Shown here: positions 25,555 to 35,525 of the stretch, piece by piece | How positions within the stretch are numbered: position 1 is the stretch's first letter | Layout: every line of letters starts with the position of its first letter | Notes under the pieces: model-generated | Told to the model about the DNA's origin: nothing | The model's input: the letters and a program-made list of their open reading frames with translations, nothing else | Database searches by the model: none | Assembly: GCA_050014835.1 (NCBI GenBank) | Contig: JBEKCO010000017.1 | Location: 1-47,709 of the forward strand | Direction of reading: 5' to 3' | Length of the DNA: 47,709 nt | Source: Bog-793 sp050014835 | GTDB lineage: Bacteria > Actinomycetota > Acidimicrobiia > Acidimicrobiales > Bog-793 | Position numbers and translations under genes: made by a program

Positions 25555-26861
25555 CGCCCGTCCGGGCCGGGTCCGGACCCTTCGTGTGCCGCGACCAGCT
25601 CGTTCGGGACGATGCGCACCTTGCCGATTCGGCGCCGCTGCACCCGCTCGGCGACGAGCGTGTAGCCCTCGGCGAGGACGGACTCGCCCTCGGTGGGCAC
25701 CCGGCCGTGCAGGTGGAGGAAGAGACCGGCGACCGTGTCCCAGTCCCCGGCCGGCAGGTCGGCGTCGAGGATCTCGTTCACCTCGTCGAGCGCCATGCGG
25801 CCCGAGACGACGAAGGCGCCGCCGCCGAGCGGCTCGATGAGGGGGTCGTCCGCGTCGAACTCGTCGGCGATCTCGCCGACGAGTTCCTCGAGGAGGTCCT
25901 CGAGCGTGACGATGCCGGCCATTCCCCCGTACTCGTCGACGACGACGGCGAGGTGGAACTGGTCGGACTGCATCTCACGCAGAAGCGGCGCGACGCGCTT
26001 CGTCTCCGGCACGAAGTGCGCCGGCCGGCACAGCTCGCGGATCGGCCGCTCCTCCCGGCCCTCGCGCGCGGCGCGCACGGCGTCGCGGGTGTAGGCGACG
26101 CCGACGACGTCGTCGAGCGACCGCTGAAACACCGGGATCCGGCTGAGTCCCGAGGTCATCGCCCGCTCCAAGACGGCGCCGGCGCTCTGGCCCGCCTCGA
26201 CCGCCACGACATCGGGTCGCGGGACCATCACCTCGCGCACGATCGTGTCTCCGAAGTCGATGATCGATGAGATGAGCTCGCGTTCCTCGCTCTCGATGAC
26301 GTCCTTGTCGACGGCGACGTCGGCGAGGGCGAGGAGCTCGTACTCGGTGACCTCGGGGTCGACGTCGGAGCCATGGCCGGGCGTCACGAGATGGGCGAAC
26401 CTGATGAGGACCGACGCCATGGCGCGGAACGGGGGGAAGTTGACGATCGTCGTGACGAAGGGCGCGGCGAACAGGGCGGCGCGGTCGGCGTGGAGGACCG
26501 CCCACTGCTTCGGGATCGCCTCGGCGACGACGAAGACGATGGCGACCTCGAAGACGATCGCCACGGTGAGCCCGATCCCGCCGAAAAGGCGCGACGCCTC
26601 GTCGCCGACGAGGCTCGCCGCGACGAGCTGACAGGCGAGCACGAGCAGCAGCAGCGGCGCGAGGAAGTGCTCGGGGTGCTCGACGAGCCGCCGGAGCGAG
26701 CGGGCACCGTGGCGTCTCTGCTCCTCGAGCGAGCGGGCCCGGGCCTGGCTCGTGCGGACGAGGCTCGTCTCGGCGAGGGCGAGCACGGCCGAGAGGGCGA
26801 TGAGGACGAGGACGGCGGCGATAAGGCCGCCGTCGGTCGCGCCGAACGACGCCGCCAGCAT
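25551..26861 (-). CDS. CNNM/CorC-type membrane protein with CBS pair
   Basis: The 436-residue protein begins with a four-segment CNNM (DUF21) membrane domain, in which the GHGSDVDPEVTEYELLAL stretch marks the passage to the cytoplasm. Two CBS domains follow (about 200-330, with VMVPRPDVVAV and DEYGGMAGIVTLEDLLEELVGEI). A CorC_HlyC C-terminal domain is near GRMALDEVN. Members are linked to magnesium and cobalt efflux or resistance, often with ATP-Mg-sensing CBS modules. The ATG at 26861 shares bases with the ybeY stop, and the stop overlaps the era start, so ybeY, this gene and era are tightly coupled. The metal transported is not visible in the sequence. Confidence 0.92.
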   Translation of the reverse strand: MLAASFGATDGGLIAAVLVLIALSAVLALAETSLVRTSQARARSLEEQRRHGARSLRRLVEHPEHFLAPLLLLVLACQLVAASLVGDEASRLFGGIGLTVAIVFEVAIVFVVAEAIPKQWAVLHADRAALFAAPFVTTIVNFPPFRAMASVLIRFAHLVTPGHGSDVDPEVTEYELLALADVAVDKDVIESEERELISSIIDFGDTIVREVMVPRPDVVAVEAGQSAGAVLERAMTSGLSRIPVFQRSLDDVVGVAYTRDAVRAAREGREERPIRELCRPAHFVPETKRVAPLLREMQSDQFHLAVVVDEYGGMAGIVTLEDLLEELVGEIADEFDADDPLIEPLGGGAFVVSGRMALDEVNEILDADLPAGDWDTVAGLFLHLHGRVPTEGESVLAEGYTLVAERVQRRRIGKVRIVPNELVAAHEGSGPGPDGR

Positions 26862-27373
26862 CAGGCGTCCTGGGGGCGGAAGAGCTGGTCGAGGAGCTCG
26901 CGTTCGCGGGCCTCCATCGCCTCGGCCTCGGCCGGCCGCTCGTGGTCCATGCCGAGCAGGTGGAGGATCCCGTGGACGATGAGGAGCGCGATCTCGGCGT
27001 CGAAGGTGCCGGCGTGATCCGGGGCGTTGCGCCAGGCGACCTCGGGGCAGATCACGACGTCGCCGATCAAGATCGGGGCGGATCCGTCGTCGAGGTTCTC
27101 CCAGCCGGGCCCGGTGCCGCCGTTGTCGGGCGAGCGGCCCAGCGCGACCTCGTCGTCGTCGATCGGGAAGGCGAGCACGTCGGTCGGCCCGGCGATCCGG
27201 AGGAACCGCTCGTTCAGGGCGGCGATCGTCTCCTCGTCGACGAAGAGCATCGAGAGCTCGGCGTCGCCGCGCACGCCCTCGGCGCCGAGCACCGCCCTGG
27301 CGAGCGCGGCCCAACGCGCGGCGTCGACCTCGCGTTCGGTCTGCTCGTTGGCGACGAAGACCTCGACGTCCAT
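26861..27373 (-). CDS. ybeY: Endoribonuclease YbeY
   Basis: This 170-residue protein has the UPF0054 metal site HGILHLLGMDH (His-x3-His-x5-His) near the C-terminus, preceded by TDVLAFPID. The enzyme matures the 3' end of 16S rRNA and takes part in ribosome quality control. A short insertion with Gly/Pro/Asp lies between the TDVLAFP motif and the metal site. The position between phoH and era is a widely conserved cluster, and Era and YbeY act on the same 16S 3' region. Confidence 0.95.
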   Translation of the reverse strand: MDVEVFVANEQTEREVDAARWAALARAVLGAEGVRGDAELSMLFVDEETIAALNERFLRIAGPTDVLAFPIDDDEVALGRSPDNGGTGPGWENLDDGSAPILIGDVVICPEVAWRNAPDHAGTFDAEIALLIVHGILHLLGMDHERPAEAEAMEARERELLDQLFRPQDA

Positions 27374-27380
27374 CGCGGCC

Positions 27381-28340
27381 TCAGTGCGCCGGTTCGGGGT
27401 CGTCGTGCCGTTCGTAGGCGGAGACGATCGCCCGCACGATGCGGTTGCGTACGACGTCGGACTCGCCGAGCCGGACGAAGGCGACCCCGTCGATCGGCCC
27501 GAGGATCTCCTCGATCCCGACGAGCCCGGATCGGCCCCCGGCGACGTCGATCTGGGTGATGTCCCCCGTGACGACGGCCTTCGTCCCGAAGCCGATCCGG
27601 GTGAGGAACATCTTCATCTGCTCCGGCGTCGTGTTCTGGGCCTCGTCGAGGATGACGAAGCTCGCGTTGAGGGTGCGGCCCCGCATGAAAGCGAGCGGCG
27701 CGACCTCGATCGTGCCGCGCTCGATGAGCCGCTGGGTGCCCTCGGGCTCGAGCATGTCGTAGAGGGCGTCGTAGAGGGGACGCAGGTACGGGTCGACCTT
27801 GGCCATGAGGTCGCCCGGCAGGAAGCCGAGCCGCTCGCCGGCCTCGACGGCAGGGCGGGCGAGGATGATCCGGTGGACCTGCTTCGCCTGGAGCGCGGCG
27901 ACGGCGGCGGCGACCGCGAGGTAGGACTTGCCGGTCCCCGCCGGCCCGATCCCGAACGTGATCGTGTTCTCGGCGATGGCGTCGACGTAGCGGCGTTGCC
28001 CGGGGGTCATCGGACGCACGGGCCGGCCCGCGGCGGGCCGCAGCACCTCGGTGGCGAGAACCTCGGAGGGGACGAGGTCGGACTTCACCATCTCGATCGT
28101 CCGCCCGACGTGCGCGGCGTCGACCGACTGGCCGCGCTCGAGGTGGGCGACGAGCTCGTTGAAGATCTTCCCGACCCGCGTCGCGTCGGGGCCCTCGATC
28201 GTGATCTCGTTGCCCCGCACGTGGATCGAGGTGTCGTCGAACTCCCGCTCGACGAGGAGGAGGAGCTCGTCCCGTTCACCGAGCAGCCCGACCATGAGTT
28301 CGTTGCCGGGGACTTGGATCTTGATCTGGGTCGCGGACAC
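27381..28340 (-). CDS. phoH: PhoH-family ATPase
   Basis: The 319-residue protein has a short N-terminal region with KH-like character (REFDDTSIHVRGNEITIEG), then the PhoH core: Walker A GPAGTGKSYLA, the RPAVEAGERLGFLPGD signature, Walker B ASFVILDEAQNTT, and TGDITQID. PhoH proteins are RNA-helicase-like ATPases, and their exact substrate is not settled. ATG 28340 leads a gene that ends 7 bases before ybeY. The upstream HTH gene is separated by 121 bases, so a promoter may lie between. Confidence 0.94.
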   Translation of the reverse strand: MSATQIKIQVPGNELMVGLLGERDELLLLVEREFDDTSIHVRGNEITIEGPDATRVGKIFNELVAHLERGQSVDAAHVGRTIEMVKSDLVPSEVLATEVLRPAAGRPVRPMTPGQRRYVDAIAENTITFGIGPAGTGKSYLAVAAAVAALQAKQVHRIILARPAVEAGERLGFLPGDLMAKVDPYLRPLYDALYDMLEPEGTQRLIERGTIEVAPLAFMRGRTLNASFVILDEAQNTTPEQMKMFLTRIGFGTKAVVTGDITQIDVAGGRSGLVGIEEILGPIDGVAFVRLGESDVVRNRIVRAIVSAYERHDDPEPAH

Positions 28341-28421
28341 GTCTACCGCCCCGAGGGTACCAGTGGGCCCGCGGCACCTGCGCCGACGCCTGCCACACCG
28401 TCGTCACCGGGGCGGCCAGGA

Positions 28422-28456
28422 GAACCGCCGGTACCCGAAGCAGCCCGGGTGGGTTC
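28422..28456 (-). terminator. Hairpin after the HTH gene
   Basis: GAACC pairs with GGTTC, and inside it ACCCG pairs with CGGGT around an 8-base loop. The hairpin lies 5 bases past the stop of the HTH gene on the minus strand. There is no T run, so it may be a weak terminator or only a chance palindrome in GC-rich DNA. Confidence 0.3.
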
Positions 28457-28461
28457 CTTGC

Positions 28462-28692
28462 TCAGTGGCCGGCCTGGCGTGTCGGCTCGGGGTAGAGGTG
28501 CTCGAGGCTGCCGGGCGTGATCCGTGCCGATTCGACGAACGCCTCGACGTCCTGCTGGCGGAGGCGGATGACCCGCCCGAACTTGAAGGCGGGCAGTCCG
28601 CCTTCGTCGATGAACCGGTAGAGCGTGCGCAGATTGACCCCGAGGTACGTCGACGCCTGTTTCGTGCTCATCCAGACGGCCCTCTCGGTCAT
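28462..28692 (-). CDS. Small excisionase-type winged-HTH DNA-binding protein
   Basis: The 76-residue protein is almost entirely one MerR-like (HTH_17) domain: WMSTKQASTYLGVNLRTLYRFI forms the helix-turn-helix, and GLPAFKFGRVIRLRQQDVEAF the wing and following helix. A short tail reads 'GSLEHLYPEP'. Such proteins are called excisionase family, but there is no integrase nearby and the gene is embedded between hemW and phoH with an ATGA overlap to hemW. It is more likely a chromosomal regulator similar in architecture to BldC than a phage Xis. Its target cannot be seen. Confidence 0.85.
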   Translation of the reverse strand: MTERAVWMSTKQASTYLGVNLRTLYRFIDEGGLPAFKFGRVIRLRQQDVEAFVESARITPGSLEHLYPEPTRQAGH

Positions 28693-29888
28693 GGGCCAGA
28701 TCGTACCAGCCGTTCGTGCAGCTCGTAGCCTCTCATGTCATCCGCCAGCAGCGCGTGCAGCGAGGCCGTCCCGGCGTCCGTCCGTGACGGGGCGCGCAGC
28801 CGGATCGTGACCTCGTTGGCGAGCAGCCGGCCCCGCAGCGTGAGGATGGCGCGGCCGTCCCGCCGGTCGACGAGGTCGGCGAGCTCGGCCGTGTCGGGGA
28901 GCGCCAGTCCCGGGACGCCGTCGCGGGTGCGCAGGGCGAGCTGGAGCGCTTCGAGCTCCCGTTCGGCGGTCGTGAGCCGTTCGGAGCGCGCGACGGCCGA
29001 GCGGCCGGCGCGGACCCGCGCGATGTAGCGCTCCGGGGAGGCGACGTTGGCGAAGCGCCGCCCGGCGAGATGGCTGTGCGCCGCGCAACCGAAGCCGAGG
29101 TAGTCGCCCTCCCGCCAGCAGGCGAGGTTGTGCCGGCACTCGTGGCCCGGCGCGGACCAGTTCGAGATCTCGTACCAGAAAAGCCCGGCCGCACTGAGTC
29201 GCTCGTCGACGAGGGCGTAGCGCCCCGCCTCGACGTCGTCGTCGGGGTGGCGGCGCGGATCCCGGCCGAGCGGCGTCCCGGGCTCGACGGTGAGGGCGTA
29301 GGCCGAAACGTGCGGCGGCGCGGGCTCAAGGGACAAAAGGCCGTCGAGCGTCGCCGCGAGGTCGTCGTCGGTCTCGCCAACCGATCCGTAGACGACGTCG
29401 ACGCTGTAGGTCGCGAACCCGGCGTCGGCGATCCGGCCGACGGCCCGAGTGACGGACCCGGGGCGGTGGGCCCGGCCGAGGGCGACGAGGACGCGCGGCA
29501 CGAGCGACTGCACGCCCAACGAGACCCGGGTCGCCCCGGCGCGGCAGGCGGCGACGAGGAAGGGGCGCGTCGTGCTTTCGGGGTTCGCCTCGATCGTGAC
29601 CTCGGCGCCCGGCACCGGGTCGATCGCCTCGAGCAGCCGGGTGACGAGACCGGGGTGCAGAAGTGACGGTGTGCCGCCGCCCAGGTAGACGGTCGTCGCC
29701 GGCCTGAGCAGGCCGGCCGCCCGGGCGCGGCCGATGTCGGTGACGCAGGCGTCGACGTAGGAATCGGCGAGGTCGAACTTGTCGGCAAAAGAGACGAAGG
29801 CGCAGTAGTCGCAACGCCGCGCGCAGAACGGGATGTGGACGTAGACGCCGAACTCACCGGCCACGCCCGCGCGGGCGCCGGGGGACAC
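28689..29888 (-). CDS. hemW: Radical SAM heme chaperone HemW
   Basis: The protein of about 399 residues starts its core with VYVHIPFCARRCDYCAF, the C-x3-C-x2-C site for the radical-SAM [4Fe-4S] cluster. It also has GGGTPSLL and the HemW C-terminal domain. HemW binds heme and is related to, but distinct from, the coproporphyrinogen oxidase HemN. I place the start at GTG 29888, which shares one base with the upstream stop (TAGTG); GTG 29864 is eight codons later and equally in frame. The stop overlaps the ATG of the small HTH gene. The upstream continuation of the open frame overlaps the BldD-like gene and is not real. Confidence 0.9.
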   Translation of the reverse strand: MSPGARAGVAGEFGVYVHIPFCARRCDYCAFVSFADKFDLADSYVDACVTDIGRARAAGLLRPATTVYLGGGTPSLLHPGLVTRLLEAIDPVPGAEVTIEANPESTTRPFLVAACRAGATRVSLGVQSLVPRVLVALGRAHRPGSVTRAVGRIADAGFATYSVDVVYGSVGETDDDLAATLDGLLSLEPAPPHVSAYALTVEPGTPLGRDPRRHPDDDVEAGRYALVDERLSAAGLFWYEISNWSAPGHECRHNLACWREGDYLGFGCAAHSHLAGRRFANVASPERYIARVRAGRSAVARSERLTTAERELEALQLALRTRDGVPGLALPDTAELADLVDRRDGRAILTLRGRLLANEVTIRLRAPSRTDAGTASLHALLADDMRGYELHERLVRSGP

Positions 29889-30415
29889 TAGGCGGCGTAG
29901 ATGAGGCCGAGCTGCTGCAGCCGCTCGACTATCTCGACGACGCCGAGGCCGAACGTGGCGCCGATGACGCGCAGGTCGTCGGAACGGATCGTGAGCACCT
30001 GCCCGTTGAAGTCCTGGCGGTCGAGCTGCACCTTGGTGAGGAAACGCTGGAGCGCCTCCGCCTCCGGGCTCTGGGTCACCTTCAGTCGCGCGAGGTCGAT
30101 GCGGATCTTCGTCTCGTACGGCGCCCGGGTCAGCGACTCGGAATCGAATGCCGACGCCCCATCGCGACTGCCGGGGAGGAGCTGGTCGAGCGGGACGTCG
30201 TAGATTTGGGCGAGGCGCCGCAGGCGCGGGACCGAGATCGCCCGCTCGCCGCGCTCGTAGGCGCCGAGGACGGAGGCCTTGAACTCCTCTTTCGACGCGG
30301 CCTCGACCGCCTGGAGCGACATGTGCTTCTGACGTCGCACGGCGCGCAGCCGGACGCCGACCGTCTCGGCGTAGCTGTACTCCTCCTCTTTGGCGTGACC
30401 TCGAATATCGCTCAT
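29888..30415 (-). CDS. BldD-like transcriptional regulator with c-di-GMP-type motif
   Basis: The 175-residue protein has an N-terminal HTH_3 domain (about 18-82; LRAVRRQKHMSLQAVEAASK and the YERGERAISVPRL stretch typical of BldD). A C-terminal domain has R133-x-D135, eight residues, then R144-x-x-D147. That spacing matches the two-part c-di-GMP-binding signature RxD-x8-RxxD known from Streptomyces BldD. In streptomycetes, BldD dimers bound by c-di-GMP repress development genes. Here the first motif is RQD rather than RGD, and the second RSDD rather than RQDD. The gene is upstream of hemW with overlapping start and stop. Ligand binding is an inference from the motif. Confidence 0.88.
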   Translation of the reverse strand: MSDIRGHAKEEEYSYAETVGVRLRAVRRQKHMSLQAVEAASKEEFKASVLGAYERGERAISVPRLRRLAQIYDVPLDQLLPGSRDGASAFDSESLTRAPYETKIRIDLARLKVTQSPEAEALQRFLTKVQLDRQDFNGQVLTIRSDDLRVIGATFGLGVVEIVERLQQLGLIYAA

Positions 30416-30524
30416 CCTGGTCCCAGGGTTTTTGTTGTCGTGCGCGCCGCAACCCCGCGCCCGGCGGGGGTGAGTTCTTACGGTACTCCACCACGCAGCG
30501 TGGCGCGTGGCGGCCCGCTGGTGA

Positions 30525-31319
30525 TCAATCGCCAGCCGGGCGCAGCCGCCCCGACCGGATCGCCACTAGGAGCGCGCCCGCCGTCACGGCGGCGGTCTCG
30601 GCCCGCAGCACGGTGTCCGTCAGGCCGACGAGGGCGGGGGCGCGGGCGAGCTCGCCGTCCGTGAACCCGCCTTCCGGGCCGACGAGCACGCACGTCGTCG
30701 CCGCGGTGATCGGCGGCGCCCCCGGTTCGGCGACGGCGAGCCCGATTCCGAAACGGGCGAGCACCTCCGCGTACCCCACGGGGTCGTCGACGAGGGGCAA
30801 TGTCAGGCGCCGGCACTGCGCGGCAGCCTCCCGGGCCACGCGGCGCAGGCGATCGCCGCGTCGGCGTGCCGCCGCCGCGTCGAGGCGCACGACGGTGCGC
30901 TCCGTCGTGAAGGTGATGATGCGGTCGATGCCGAGCTCGGTGAGCTTCTGGACGGCCCATTCCGGCCGCTCCCCCTTGTGCAGGGCGAACCCGACGCCGA
31001 GCGGTGGATCCGGCGGTGGGGTGCCGGCGACCGGTCCGTCGCGTCGCAGCCGGACGGGCGCCGGGCGCCGGGCGCGGGCGGCGCCCGCCGGGGGGGACTT
31101 GGCGATCGCGATCCGGCACGGACAGAACGCCCCGGTCCCGTCGGCGGCGACGACGGGGTCGCCGTCGCCGAGGCGGAGGACCTGGGCGAGATGGTGGGCG
31201 TCCGCCGGCTCGAGCTCGGGCGCCGCCAGGTCGGTGACGAAAACGACCGCTCGTGCCCGTCGGACGGCGTCGGGGTCGGTCGGCGAGATGGCTGCGGGAC
31301 CCCGGTGTCGGCCGCTCAG
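30525..31319 (-). CDS. rsmE: 16S rRNA (uracil-1498-N3)-methyltransferase, probable CTG start
   Basis: The 264-residue protein has a PUA-like N-terminal part and a SPOUT (knotted) methyltransferase domain, with the C-terminal signatures VGPEGGFTDGEL and VLRAETAAVTA. RsmE methylates N3 of U1498 in 16S rRNA. No ATG, GTG or TTG occurs in this frame ahead of the conserved region. The best start is CTG 31319, which overlaps the dnaJ stop as CTGA, like the ATGA overlaps of neighbouring genes. ATC further in is a less likely option. The hrcA-dnaJ-rsmE order is common. The middle has a Pro/Arg-rich insertion. Confidence 0.88.
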   Translation of the reverse strand: MSGRHRGPAAISPTDPDAVRRARAVVFVTDLAAPELEPADAHHLAQVLRLGDGDPVVAADGTGAFCPCRIAIAKSPPAGAARARRPAPVRLRRDGPVAGTPPPDPPLGVGFALHKGERPEWAVQKLTELGIDRIITFTTERTVVRLDAAAARRRGDRLRRVAREAAAQCRRLTLPLVDDPVGYAEVLARFGIGLAVAEPGAPPITAATTCVLVGPEGGFTDGELARAPALVGLTDTVLRAETAAVTAGALLVAIRSGRLRPAGD

Positions 31320-32425
31320 CCGAAGCTCGACCGGATGCGGGAGATGATGCCGGGCTCCTCGGAGGCGAGCTCCTCGCCGCGCTGCGCGGCGAACTCCCGC
31401 AGCAGGCGCTCCTGGTCCTTCGTCAGACCGCCCGGTGTGTCGACGAAGATCTGGACGTGGAGGTCGCCGCGGTTGCGACCCCGCACCTCGGGGACGCCGC
31501 GCCCGCGCAGGCGGACGACCTTGCCCGTCTGCGTGCCCGGCGGGACCGTGATCGTCTCCGTGCCGTCGAGCGTCTCGACGTCGATCTCCGCGCCGAGCGC
31601 CGCCTGGGCCATCGACACGTGCACCGTCGTGACGAGGTCCGTCCCGGTCCGTTCGAACCTCGGGTGGGCGGCGACCCGGAGATGGACGTAGAGGTCCCCG
31701 GGGACGCCGCCGCGCAACGCCGGCGCGCCGGCACCCGTGATGCGCAACGTCGTGCCGTTGTCGACGCCGCTCGGCACGTCGACGGTGATCGTCCGCTCGT
31801 CGACCCGGCGGCCGTCGCCCCGGCAGTCGGTGCAGCGCGACTCGATGACCTCGCCGAGACCGCGGCAACGGTTGCACGGCGTCGCGCTCACGACCTGGCC
31901 GAGGATCGACTGGCGGACGCGGCGTTGCTGGCCGGACCCTCCGCACTGGGAGCACGTGACGGGGCTCGTCCCGGGCCGGGCGCCGGTCCCCGAGCAGGTG
32001 GTGCAGGCGACGACCCCGCGGAACGTGATCGGCCGCTCCGCGCCGAACACGGCGTCCACGAAGGGGAGGTCGAGGTTCACCTCGACGTCTTCGCCGCGCC
32101 GGGTCGTGTTCACGGTTGTCCCCCCGAACCCGCTGCCGGCGAAGAAGGCGTTGAAGAGGTCGCCGAAACCCGCGGTGAAGATGTCGCCCGGGCCCTGTGG
32201 GCCGAGCCGTTCCCCCTCGGGCCCGAACATGTCGTAGCGGCGCCGACGTTCCGGGTCGCGCAGCGTCTCGTAGGCGACGGAGACCTCCTTGAAGCGCGCC
32301 TCCGATTCGGCGTCACCGCTCGTGTCCGGGTGGAGCTCGCGGGCCAGTCGGCGGTAGGCGCGCTTGATCTCCTCCTCGGTCGCGCTGCGGGGCACGCCGA
32401 GCAGTTCGTAGAAATCCCGGGCCAC
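31316..32425 (-). CDS. dnaJ: Molecular chaperone DnaJ
   Basis: The 369-residue protein has the J domain with HPD near the N-terminus, a Gly/Phe-rich region with GDIFTAGFGDLFNAFF, and four CxxCxGxG zinc repeats (CTTC, CSQC, CNRC, CTDC). Two C-terminal client-binding domains follow. It stimulates DnaK and holds unfolded protein. The start is GTG 32425. It follows hrcA by 24 bases on the same strand; the CIRCE element upstream of hrcA therefore probably controls it. Genes for DnaK and GrpE are not in this window. Confidence 0.97.
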   Translation of the reverse strand: MARDFYELLGVPRSATEEEIKRAYRRLARELHPDTSGDAESEARFKEVSVAYETLRDPERRRRYDMFGPEGERLGPQGPGDIFTAGFGDLFNAFFAGSGFGGTTVNTTRRGEDVEVNLDLPFVDAVFGAERPITFRGVVACTTCSGTGARPGTSPVTCSQCGGSGQQRRVRQSILGQVVSATPCNRCRGLGEVIESRCTDCRGDGRRVDERTITVDVPSGVDNGTTLRITGAGAPALRGGVPGDLYVHLRVAAHPRFERTGTDLVTTVHVSMAQAALGAEIDVETLDGTETITVPPGTQTGKVVRLRGRGVPEVRGRNRGDLHVQIFVDTPGGLTKDQERLLREFAAQRGEELASEEPGIISRIRSSFG

Positions 32426-32449
32426 TAGCGGGGCACCATGCCGACCGGC

Positions 32450-33475
32450 CTAGCTGCTCGAGAGCTCATGGCTGAGGCGCTGGCTGACGACGGCGACGGT
32501 TGCGAGCGCCTGGGGGTAGTTCATCCGTGTCGGCCCGAGGACCCCGATCGTGCCGACGAGCTCGTTGTCGACCTCGTAGGGCGCGACGACGAGCGCGCAC
32601 TCGGCAAGGCTGGCGAGGCCGCTCTCGGTGCCGATCGCGACCGACCGGCCCTGGGCCAGCAGGTCGCTGATCAGCGAGACGACGACGAAGGACTGCTCGA
32701 GGATGGCGAGCACCTCGCGGACGGTGTCGACGGCTTCGAACTGGTCGGCCATGTGCGAGGCACCACCGACGTAGACGTCCTCGCTGCTGTCGTCGGCAGG
32801 TGAGATGGTGGGGAGCACGGCGTAGCAGGAGCGCACGAGGCGGTCGACGGCCGGGGCCCCCGACGTCCCCGCGGGCGCGAGCCGCCCGAGCGTCTGGCCC
32901 GGGAGCTGTTCGCGCAGCCGCGCGCTCGCCCGCTCGACCGTCGCGTCGGCGACCGTCTCGTCGATCTCGAGGGTCCGCTTCTCGACGACGCCATTGGAGA
33001 GCACGACGACGAGGAGCGCGGTGCGCGGCCCGAGCCTGGTGAGCAGCGACGAGCGGATGCTCGACGCTTCGTGCGTCGGTCCGACGACGACCGAGGCGTA
33101 GTCGGTGAGCTGGGAGAGCAGGCGCGACGTGTCGCGCAGCATCCGTTCGAGCTCGCCGTGGGCGCGGCGGAAGAACGCTTCGACCTGCTCTTCGCTCGCC
33201 GGGTCGAGCGACGCCGCGTCCTCGAGGTGGTCGACGAAAAAGCGGTACCCCTTGTCGGTCGGGATGCGGCCGGCGCTCGTGTGGGGATGGGTGAGGTAGC
33301 CCTCCCGCTCGAGCGCCGCCATGTCCGAACGAACCGTGGCGGCGGAGACGTCGATCTCGGCGTCACGCACGACGTGCGCGGAGCCGATGGGCTGACCCGT
33401 CTGGATGTGCTCGGAGACCACCTTGCGCAGGATCGTGGACTTCCTCGCGTCGAGCGCTGGGTTCCTCGATTCCAC
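32450..33475 (-). CDS. hrcA: Heat-inducible transcription repressor HrcA
   Basis: The protein of about 341 residues starts with a winged helix (ARKSTILRKVVSEHIQTGQP, then VRSDMAALEREGYL and HTSAGRIPTDKGYRFFVD), the HrcA signature. A GAF-like middle domain with a small insertion follows, ending in the family's YPQALATVAVVSQRLSH. It represses chaperone genes by binding CIRCE and is helped by GroEL in other species. GTG 33475 is the best start; a GAGG lies 11 bases upstream. An ATG at 33538 would put the coding region into the CIRCE operator. It probably represses its own operon. Confidence 0.95.
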   Translation of the reverse strand: MESRNPALDARKSTILRKVVSEHIQTGQPIGSAHVVRDAEIDVSAATVRSDMAALEREGYLTHPHTSAGRIPTDKGYRFFVDHLEDAASLDPASEEQVEAFFRRAHGELERMLRDTSRLLSQLTDYASVVVGPTHEASSIRSSLLTRLGPRTALLVVVLSNGVVEKRTLEIDETVADATVERASARLREQLPGQTLGRLAPAGTSGAPAVDRLVRSCYAVLPTISPADDSSEDVYVGGASHMADQFEAVDTVREVLAILEQSFVVVSLISDLLAQGRSVAIGTESGLASLAECALVVAPYEVDNELVGTIGVLGPTRMNYPQALATVAVVSQRLSHELSSS

Positions 33476-33531
33476 GTGTCTCGCCGCCTCACGCTGCCGA
33501 CCAGGGCGTGCCGCCGGCGGCACACCCCTCA

Positions 33532-33558
33532 TCAGCACTCGATTCTACCGAGTGCTGA
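33532..33558. promoter_or_regulatory. CIRCE operator upstream of hrcA-dnaJ
   Basis: The bases TCAGCACTC, nine bases of spacer, then GAGTGCTGA form a perfect 9-9-9 inverted repeat. The symmetry extends two more bases on each side. The CIRCE consensus is TTAGCACTC-N9-GAGTGCTAA, so only one symmetric position differs. It lies 57 bases before the hrcA GTG, as expected for an HrcA binding site. Confidence 0.93.
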
Positions 33559-33598
33559 TGCGAGCGGACATCGAGGAGGAATGGCCGGCGCCCGGCGC

Positions 33599-35395
<1,797 letters not shown>

Positions 35396-35467
35396 CGTGC
35401 CATCTCTGCTGGGCCCCGCCCTCCCTCCCTGCTCGGCGGGTCGATGATCTGGCCACCCTCCCTGGCC

Positions 35468-35476
35468 TGGTACGAT
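35468..35476 (+). promoter_or_regulatory. Candidate extended -10 promoter of rpsT
   Basis: TGGTACGAT fits TG-N-TANNNT and lies 50 bases before the rpsT ATG, inside the divergent region between lepA and rpsT. No -35 hexamer is convincing at 17 bases distance. Confidence 0.4.
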
Positions 35477-35525
35477 GCGCCGCCCACTCCGCCACGGCGC
35501 GACGGGCACAAGATCAAGGGATTCC

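Noticed and set aside
28462..28692. Small HTH gene as evidence of a phage or integrated element
   Set aside because: No integrase, attachment site or phage gene is near, and it overlaps the housekeeping hemW gene, so a chromosomal regulator is more likely.
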